Source of the DNA: Robbsia sp050955065
GTDB taxonomy: Bacteria; Pseudomonadota; Gammaproteobacteria; Burkholderiales; Burkholderiaceae
DNA: 5,473 nt
Assembly (NCBI GenBank): GCA_050955065.1
Contig: JBPBQT010000164.1
Span: 1 to 5,473 of the forward strand
Direction of reading: 5' to 3'
A program made the translations under genes and the position numbers. The notes under the pieces are model-generated. The model made no database searches and was not told where the DNA came from. It saw only the letters and a program-made list of their open reading frames with translations. Shown here in pieces: positions 1 to 4,216 of this stretch; positions within the stretch are counted from its first letter, which is position 1; every line of letters begins with the position of its first letter.

Positions 1-407
1 AGCGGCGCGTCGGCGGAAGGCAGCTCGCGCTCGGCATCCCGCAGGCGCTCGATCACCGCGTCGAGCGTGCGCAAGCCGGGCCAGCACGTACCGTCCGGTC
101 CGCGCCGCTCGTAGAAGCCCACGTACGCGGCATCCCACATGGCGCCTTCCATCATGTGGCAATGGCCCTCGACCAGTCCCGGCATCAATACCTTGTCCCG
201 GAACCGGTCGTCCGGCGCCGCGTCGCTCCACTGGCGCATGTCCTCCCGGTCGCCCACCGAGAGAATCCTGCCGTCCCGTATGGCGACGTGGGTCGCCGTC
301 GGCTGGCCCGGATTCATGGTCAGGATATGGCGGGCACTGAAGATACACACCGGCGTGTCGCCGTCGTGGCGCGCGCCCTTCACGTTCGTGCTGTCGATGG
401 GAGGCAT
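1..407 (-). CDS. Amidohydrolase, YtcJ-like (Amidohydro_3) family, N-terminal part; C-terminus outside the window
   Basis: The 135 visible residues begin MPPIDSTNVKGARHDG and have no stop before the left edge. Residues about 20-60 form the small beta-sandwich typical of the amidohydrolase superfamily (ARHILTMNPGQP, then VAIRDGRILSVGD). LMPGLVEGHCHMMEG then follows, with the metal-binding HxH pair at H82 and H84. The stretch after it (YVGFYERRGPDG, then WPGLRTLDAVIERL) is like the YtcJ subgroup, which usually runs to about 550 residues, so roughly a quarter is present. Such enzymes are cytosolic metal-dependent hydrolases of amide or related bonds; the substrate is unknown. The ATG at 407 follows the symporter stop by 70 bp and is preceded by only a weak GGAAAAG ribosome site. 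It is probably co-transcribed with the symporter, which suggests it hydrolyses the imported compound. Family call firm, substrate not. Confidence 0.88.
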   Translation of the reverse strand, partial: MPPIDSTNVKGARHDGDTPVCIFSARHILTMNPGQPTATHVAIRDGRILSVGDREDMRQWSDAAPDDRFRDKVLMPGLVEGHCHMMEGAMWDAAYVGFYERRGPDGTCWPGLRTLDAVIERLRDAERELPSADAP

Positions 408-441
408 GTCTTTTCCGGATCGGCCGCGGGACCGGCGGCGG

Positions 442-464
442 GCGGCGCGAAGGCGTCGCGCCGC
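442..464. repeat. GC-rich perfect inverted repeat between symporter and amidohydrolase genes
   Basis: GCGGCGCGA (442-450) and its exact reverse complement (456-464) enclose the 5-nt loop AGGCG. The 9-bp hairpin lies in the 70-bp gap between two genes of the minus-strand operon. No T-run follows on either strand, so it does not look like an intrinsic terminator. It could stabilise the upstream mRNA end or lower expression of the amidohydrolase. In such GC-rich DNA it could also be chance. Confidence 0.4.
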
Positions 465-477
465 ACCGCGCCGCCTG

Positions 478-1863
478 TTACGAAACGGCGGGAACGCGAC
501 TGCGCCGCACGCCGAGATGGACGATCGCCAGGCCCGCGAGATTGGCGAGCAGGCACAGCAGGCCGAGATTCACGCCCCCCAGGTCCGGGTTCGCGATATA
601 CAACGCGACGGCCAGGCACTCCCCGATCACGATGCCGGTCGCGACGGCGACGGCACGCACGCGCAGACCCAGAATGATGATCATCACGCCCGGGAAAAAC
701 TGCGTGACGCCGTAGTACGTCATGTTGATCAGCGTCAGCATGAGTTTGGGCGTGACCAGCGTCATGGCGATGGACAGCAGCAGATACAGGACGATGACCA
801 GTTTGGCGCCCGTCTTCTGTTTCGACTCCGGCATGGCGGGCAGGATGTTGCGCGTGACCATCGGACCGATCGCCAGACAGATGCCCGCCAATACCAGGAG
901 GCCCGACAGGGACGCGCCCGCGGCGACGAGACCCAGCAGCGGCGCCGGCAGCAGCCGCACCGCCGCGGCGAAAAACGCCTCGTTGGGCGAGCTCAGATGC
1001 AGGTTCTGGGAGATGGCGTAATACGATGCGACCACCAGAAACGGATACATGAGCATGTAGAGCGGCATGACGATCTGGGTTTTGCGGATCGTCTGGGTGT
1101 TCCTGGCCGTGAAGAAATTCTGGACGGCGAACGGCATCACGTAAAAGCCGAGCGATTGAAACAGCATCGTGCTCATCGAGAACGTCAATTGCGTGTTGGT
1201 CATCTGGTTGCTGACCTGCCGACCGGCCATTTCGAACACCGGCGCCACGCCGACCTTCCAGGCCACGGCGACCCCCGTCACGACGATCGCCGCCACCATC
1301 AGGATGTCTTTCAGCACCGCGATGTAGGCGGATGCGCGCACGCCGGCGATCGCGATATAGACGAACGCGATCGCCCCCGCGATGACGATCAGCACCATCG
1401 GATTCAGGTCCCAGCCCAGTCCCTTGAGCGCCGCGACCAGGCCGGTGAACTGCAGCTGGCCCCACGGCAGCAGGAACAGAATGGCCGTCACGGCGACGAT
1501 CCGCTCCAGGTAAGGCACGGAAAAATAGCCCTTGAACAGATCCGGCAACGTGATGGCGTTGTAGCGCCGGCCCGCCTCCCAGATCTTCGGCCCGATGAAA
1601 TACCCGAGCGGATAGGCCAGCAGGATATAGCCGAGAAACCACACGCCATAGGTCGGCCCCTTGGCGTAGATCCCGCCGGGAAAGCCGACCATCGTGCCGA
1701 TGCTGTAGATCTCGCCCGCCGAGAGGAAGAACACCAGCGCCATGCCGAACTGCCGGGACGCGACGAAGAAGTCGTGGACGCTCTGATTCCCGCTCCCCTG
1801 TCTTGCCCGGAGGGCGAGGTACAGGGACAGCGCGATGAACGCGATGAAAACGGTGCTTGCCAT
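478..1863 (-). CDS. Sodium:solute symporter (SSS family) permease
   Basis: This 461-residue protein is strongly hydrophobic, with about 12-13 predicted membrane spans by eye, which fits the SSS family (LeuT fold, usually 450-550 residues). Family landmarks are the DFFVASRQFG segment after the first helix, the AGEIYSIGTMVGFPGG region in the second helix, RASAYIAVLKDILMV mid-protein, and GASLSG at residues 316-321 followed by GPMVTRNIL. The last resembles the serine-containing helix 8 that contributes to the Na2 site in this family. It should use the sodium gradient to import a small solute across the inner membrane; PanF-like and monocarboxylate, amino-acid or amine permeases are all related, so the substrate is open. 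The ATG at 1863 has GGAGGG 8 nt upstream and starts 18 bp after the DUF3311 stop, indicating one transcript and probably coupled translation. Confidence 0.93.
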   Translation of the reverse strand: MASTVFIAFIALSLYLALRARQGSGNQSVHDFFVASRQFGMALVFFLSAGEIYSIGTMVGFPGGIYAKGPTYGVWFLGYILLAYPLGYFIGPKIWEAGRRYNAITLPDLFKGYFSVPYLERIVAVTAILFLLPWGQLQFTGLVAALKGLGWDLNPMVLIVIAGAIAFVYIAIAGVRASAYIAVLKDILMVAAIVVTGVAVAWKVGVAPVFEMAGRQVSNQMTNTQLTFSMSTMLFQSLGFYVMPFAVQNFFTARNTQTIRKTQIVMPLYMLMYPFLVVASYYAISQNLHLSSPNEAFFAAAVRLLPAPLLGLVAAGASLSGLLVLAGICLAIGPMVTRNILPAMPESKQKTGAKLVIVLYLLLSIAMTLVTPKLMLTLINMTYYGVTQFFPGVMIIILGLRVRAVAVATGIVIGECLAVALYIANPDLGGVNLGLLCLLANLAGLAIVHLGVRRSRVPAVS

Positions 1864-1881
1864 GGAATCATCCCTCCGGGT

Positions 1882-2109
1882 TCAAAGCGATGGCCGATCG
1901 GTCGGCCGGATGTCGTCCTCGTCGCGCAGGTTGCGATCGAAGCAGTACCAACAGATGCCAAGGCACACCGACGTCAGCACGAACCACGAAAAGATCCACG
2001 CGTAGATGAAAGGAATGCCCCATACCGCCCGATCGACCTTCGCGACCCACGGCAGCATGCCGATCACGGCGACATACGGAATACCGATGCCAATCAGAAA
2101 TTTCAGCAT
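1882..2109 (-). CDS. Small DUF3311-family membrane protein, partner of the symporter
   Basis: The 75-residue protein has two membrane spans, about residues 3-21 (FLIGIGIPYVAVIGMLPWV) and 31-55, joined by a short loop containing VDRAVWGIPFIYAW. A charged cytoplasm-type tail follows (DRNLRDEDDIRPTDRP). The G-(I/L)-P-F-x-Y-x-W pattern and the position directly before an SSS permease are typical of DUF3311. These proteins are generally found beside sodium:solute symporters and are thought to be accessory subunits, though the role is not established. The ATG at 2109 is well supported by GGAGG at 2116-2120, 6 nt upstream. It is the first gene of the minus-strand operon, behind the promoter proposed at 2144-2171. 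Confidence 0.9.
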   Translation of the reverse strand: MLKFLIGIGIPYVAVIGMLPWVAKVDRAVWGIPFIYAWIFSWFVLTSVCLGICWYCFDRNLRDEDDIRPTDRPSL

Positions 2110-2143
2110 ATGTTTCCTCCAGGGAAGTCGACGGGGTGCGGCC

Positions 2144-2171
2144 AGTATCCCCGCGCAAAAAAACCGGGCAA
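2144..2171 (-). promoter_or_regulatory. Putative sigma-70 promoter of the DUF3311-symporter operon
   Basis: Reading the minus strand, TTGCCC (2171-2166, 4/6 to the -35 consensus) is followed after 16 bp by GATACT (2149-2144, 4/6 to the -10 consensus). Transcription would start near 2137, leaving a short leader of about 28 nt with the GGAGG ribosome site. A T7 run lies in the spacer. The downstream half of the tandem operator abuts the -35 box, a usual arrangement for activation. An extra ATACTGGC copy (2148-2141) overlaps the -10 box. Confidence 0.5.
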
Positions 2172-2205
2172 TAGGGCCAGCCGGAAATAATGGTGGTGCC
2201 AGTAT
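2172..2205 (-). promoter_or_regulatory. Candidate MocR operator upstream of the symporter operon (tandem 22-bp repeat)
   Basis: On the minus strand the core CTGGCACCA occupies 2202-2194, preceded by ATA. A second copy, CTGGCCCTA, occupies 2180-2172, exactly 22 bp further on and ending one base before the proposed -35 box. The same core plus 22-bp-spaced half-site recurs upstream of the regulator and oxidoreductase genes. Both repeats read toward the symporter operon. MocR/GabR proteins are known to bind direct repeats as head-to-tail dimers; that this site belongs to the adjacent MocR gene is inference. Confidence 0.55.
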
Positions 2206-2214
2206 GAAGCGGGC

Positions 2215-2484
2215 TCAGGAACACAGGGCGGCCATACCCGAAGCGGTGAGCGGCAGACACACCAGGCGATCCATCCAGACGGCGGGCAGGGTGCGGGCGA
2301 CGCGTTCGCCCAGCACGACGCCGCCGGCGAAAGCGGGGACCCGCCATGCCGCCGTGACCAGACTGGACATCGTGGCGGTGTGCTCGCGAAGGATGATCAC
2401 CGTGGACGCGCAGAACAATAGGGCGAAGTACCCCAGTAGATTCCCGCGTACGCCGGAACCGGTGCCGCGCCACCGGTCGCGCCA
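2215..2484 (-). pseudogene. Remnant of a TSUP (TauE/SafE-like) membrane permease, C-terminal part only
   Basis: An 89-codon open stretch runs from just after an in-frame TGA (2487-2485) to a TGA at 2217-2215. It reads GSGVRGNLLGYFALLF, then REHTATMSSLV, then VPAFAGGVVLGERVARTL, and ends with PLTASGMAALCS. The VR-(G/A)-NLL-x-YF motif and the P-A-x-x-x-G-x-x-LG-x-R-x-x-R-x-L motif near the end match the second repeat and C-terminus of TSUP anion or sulfite exporters, which are usually about 250 residues. The first roughly 160 residues are absent: upstream lies a stop and then the regulator's promoter. No ATG in frame or ribosome site fits a short gene, so I call it a decayed 3' fragment. Recognition is by eye from family patterns. 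Confidence 0.6.
2458..2477. repeat. Inverted repeat upstream of the MocR gene promoter
   Basis: ACCGGTG (2458-2464) and CACCGGT (2471-2477) form a perfect 7-bp palindromic pair around CCGCGC. It lies about 30 bp upstream of the proposed -10 box of the regulator gene, inside the permease remnant. It might be a binding site for another dimeric regulator, or only a relic of coding sequence. Confidence 0.3.
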
Positions 2485-2508
2485 TCATCGGGCGTTTTTT
2501 GGCACCCG

Positions 2509-2514
2509 TACAAT
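2509..2514 (+). promoter_or_regulatory. Putative -10 box of the MocR gene
   Basis: TACAAT matches five of six -10 consensus bases and stands out in this GC-rich DNA. No good -35 hexamer lies 16-18 bp upstream. Initiation would be near 2521, giving a leader of about 58 nt before the ATG at 2579. A TTGGCACC motif (2499-2506) sits just upstream, and the downstream half of the operator overlaps the box, so autoregulation is likely. Confidence 0.4.
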
Positions 2515-2544
2515 GCCACCGGAACGTTTCGATGGTGCCAGCAT
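2511..2544 (-). promoter_or_regulatory. Candidate MocR autoregulatory operator (tandem 22-bp repeat)
   Basis: On the minus strand ATGCTGGCACCATCG runs from 2544 to 2530, with the core CTGGCACCA at 2541-2533. Exactly 22 bp further on, GGTGGCATTG (2520-2511) matches the second half-site of the oxidoreductase operator (GCTGGCACTC) at 7 of 10 positions. The repeats read away from the regulator gene, span its predicted start of transcription and overlap its -10 box, which fits self-repression. Another single copy, TTGGCACC, is at 2499-2506 on the plus strand. Confidence 0.5.
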
Positions 2545-2578
2545 GCCCGGCGACGGAAATTCGAGAGGGCACCTTTTG

Positions 2579-4078
2579 ATGTGGCGGCAATTGCTGCCCA
2601 CGCTCGTGCGCGACGGGACGCCGCTGCAGGTGCAATTGCGCACGGCACTGGTCGACGCCATACTGGATGGCCGGCTGAACCCGGGTTTGCGTCTGCCCTC
2701 GGGACGCGCGCTGGCCGTCCTGGTCGGCGTCGCGCGCAACACCGCGGTGCTCGTCTATGAACGGCTGGTCGCGGATGGCTTCGTCGAAGCGCGGCCGCGC
2801 GACGGCTTCTTCATCCGCGAGAACATCACGCGCGAGAGCGTGCGATCGGTCAGGACGCCGGAACTGCCCGGCACCCCGGACTGGAACGCCCGCCTGGTCG
2901 CGGACACGACGCGCGCGCGGTGGCTCGATCGTCCCGCCGGGTGGCAGGCCCTGCGCTATCCCTTCGTCTTCGGACAATTCGACGCCAGCCTGTTTCCGTT
3001 GGCGGAATGGCGGGAGTGCAGCCGTCAGGCCCTCGACGTGATGGCGGTCCGCAACTGGGGGCAGGACGGCGACACCGGGGCGGCCGCGCAACTCGTCGAC
3101 CAGTTGATCCGGCGCGTGCTGCCGCGCCGCGGCATCGTCGCCACCGCCGACCAGGTGGTGCTGACGATGGGCACGCAGCACGGCCTGTACTTGCTGTCCT
3201 CGCTCTTCGGCCGCCCCGACGCCGTCTTCGGGATCGAGAATCCCGGTTACATGGACGCCCGGAACATCTTCGCGCGCAACGGCGTGCAGCTGGCGGCGCT
3301 GGACGTCGACGCGGAAGGGCTGGTGCCCGGCGACGCGCTGGCGCGATGCGACTACGTCTACTGCACGCCCAGCCACCAGTGTCCCACCGGCGTGACGATG
3401 AGCACGGCGCGCCGCCTGGCCCTGCTGGCGCACGCGGCGCTGCACGACCAGGTCATCATCGAGGACGATTACGATCCGGAGACGCAGTACGTGGGCGCAC
3501 CGCTGCCCGCGTTGAAGGCCATCGACAACTGCGACCGCGTCGTCTACGTCAGCAGTCTCTCGAAATTACTCGCGCCGGGCCTGCGGATCGGCTACATCGT
3601 CGCGCCGGCGCCGGTCTGCGAGCGCCTGCGCGCGCTGCGGCGCCTGACGATCCGCAGCGTGCCCGGCAACAACCAGATGGCCGCCGCGTTGTTCATCCGC
3701 CTGGGGCACTACGACCGGCTGCTCCAGCGCACCCGCGCCTTGCTGGGTGAACGCGCCCGCGCCGTGACGGAGGCGTTGCGGCGTCACTTTCCGGATGCCG
3801 TCTTCGACGCGCCGACGGGCGGGGCGTCGGTGTGGCTCGCGTTGCCGGGCCGGCTGGACGCCGCCACGCTGCGCGAGGCGTGCCTGTCGCAGGGCATCCT
3901 GCTGGACCCGGGCGATCCCTTTTTTTTCGAACCCCTGCCGAGCCCTCATGTCAGGCTGGGATTCTCGTCGATTCCCCTGGCGCACATCGAGCCGGGCATC
4001 CGCCTGATGGCAGGAATCGCCGCGTCGTTGCCGCCCACCACAGGATCGCCACGAAGCGCCGATCCGGCGCCTGCCTGA
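2579..4078 (+). CDS. MocR/GabR-type transcription regulator (GntR winged helix fused to PLP aminotransferase-like domain)
   Basis: The protein is 499 residues, the normal MocR length. Residues 1-79 are a GntR winged helix (PLQVQLRTALVDAILDGRL, LPSGRALAVLVGVARNT, then VEARPRDGFFI). After a linker, about residues 127-490 form a fold-type I aminotransferase domain: YPFVFGQFDASLFP, MGTQHGLYLL, ENPGYMDAR (Y224), TPSHQCPTGVTMS, EDDYDPETQY with D296 and Y298, SSLSKLLAPGLRIGY with PLP lysine K329 and R336, and HVRLGFSS (R459). The 33-residue spacing of D296 and K329 equals that of GabR D279 and K312. PLP binding and sensing of an amino compound are therefore expected, without real transaminase activity. 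The ATG at 2579 has GAGAGGG 9 nt upstream; in-frame ATGs at 2515 and 2543 lack ribosome sites, and starting earlier would cover the promoter. It likely controls both flanking units. The ligand is unknown. Confidence 0.94.
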   Translation: MWRQLLPTLVRDGTPLQVQLRTALVDAILDGRLNPGLRLPSGRALAVLVGVARNTAVLVYERLVADGFVEARPRDGFFIRENITRESVRSVRTPELPGTPDWNARLVADTTRARWLDRPAGWQALRYPFVFGQFDASLFPLAEWRECSRQALDVMAVRNWGQDGDTGAAAQLVDQLIRRVLPRRGIVATADQVVLTMGTQHGLYLLSSLFGRPDAVFGIENPGYMDARNIFARNGVQLAALDVDAEGLVPGDALARCDYVYCTPSHQCPTGVTMSTARRLALLAHAALHDQVIIEDDYDPETQYVGAPLPALKAIDNCDRVVYVSSLSKLLAPGLRIGYIVAPAPVCERLRALRRLTIRSVPGNNQMAAALFIRLGHYDRLLQRTRALLGERARAVTEALRRHFPDAVFDAPTGGASVWLALPGRLDAATLREACLSQGILLDPGDPFFFEPLPSPHVRLGFSSIPLAHIEPGIRLMAGIAASLPPTTGSPRSADPAPA

Positions 4079-4132
4079 ACGACGCGAGCCGGGGCACCGC
4101 CGGATTCGTCCGCATCCTCCCGGAATTCACCC

Positions 4133-4165
4133 TGCTGGCACCATCGCCGCATGGCGCTGGCACTC
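4133..4165 (+). promoter_or_regulatory. Candidate MocR operator upstream of the oxidoreductase gene (tandem 22-bp repeat)
   Basis: GCTGGCAC occurs exactly twice, at 4134-4141 and 4156-4163, with a 22-bp period. The first copy is embedded in TGCTGGCACCATCG (4133-4146), a 14-bp exact match in opposite orientation to the site in the regulator's own promoter. Both copies read toward the oxidoreductase and lie 52-83 bp upstream of its GTG. No strong sigma-70 boxes are visible; TCGGAC (4164-4169), 17 bp, CAAGAT (4187-4192) is a weak candidate in the position expected for an activator-dependent promoter. Confidence 0.58.
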
Positions 4166-4216
4166 GGACGCCGAAATTGTTCGAGGCAAGATGGGACCAT
4201 TCTGGAGGATCCCCCC

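Noticed and set aside
139..2190. A 683-codon plus-strand open frame opposite the amidohydrolase, symporter and DUF3311 genes
   Set aside because: Its translation is dominated by R, H, D, Q and G without any fold pattern, as expected for the antisense shadow of GC-rich genes. The minus-strand proteins there are clearly recognisable.
2480..2500. Intrinsic terminator: CGCC, 7-nt loop, GGCG, then T6 on the plus strand
   Set aside because: The stem is only four base pairs plus a possible wobble. It would lie upstream of the regulator's -10 box with no plus-strand gene before it.
2006..2578. In-frame upstream extension of the MocR gene (190 extra codons)
   Set aside because: It overlaps the DUF3311 gene, the permease remnant and both promoters. 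The MocR fold is complete from 2579, where a good ribosome site is present.
1868..3445. Long minus-strand frame under the MocR gene and the intergenic region
   Set aside because: It has low-complexity, shadow-like composition and spans clearly assigned genes. The same holds for the minus-strand frame at 4127-5056.
4136..4151. Possible sigma-54 promoter: TGGCAC-N5-CCGCA upstream of the oxidoreductase
   Set aside because: The GG-N10-GC spacing fits, but the -12 element reads CCGC rather than TTGC. The same TGGCAC core at the other promoters has no -12 partner, so a repeated operator explains the motif better.
4151..4216. Alternative ATG start for the oxidoreductase at 4151
   Set aside because: It has no ribosome site, and the extra 22 residues do not resemble the family. 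The start would fall within the operator repeat, while GTG at 4217 has GGAGG at ideal spacing.
4079..4216. Terminator or small gene between the MocR and oxidoreductase genes
   Set aside because: I found no stem with a T-run and no credible short frame with a ribosome site. Only the operator repeats and a weak promoter candidate are visible.
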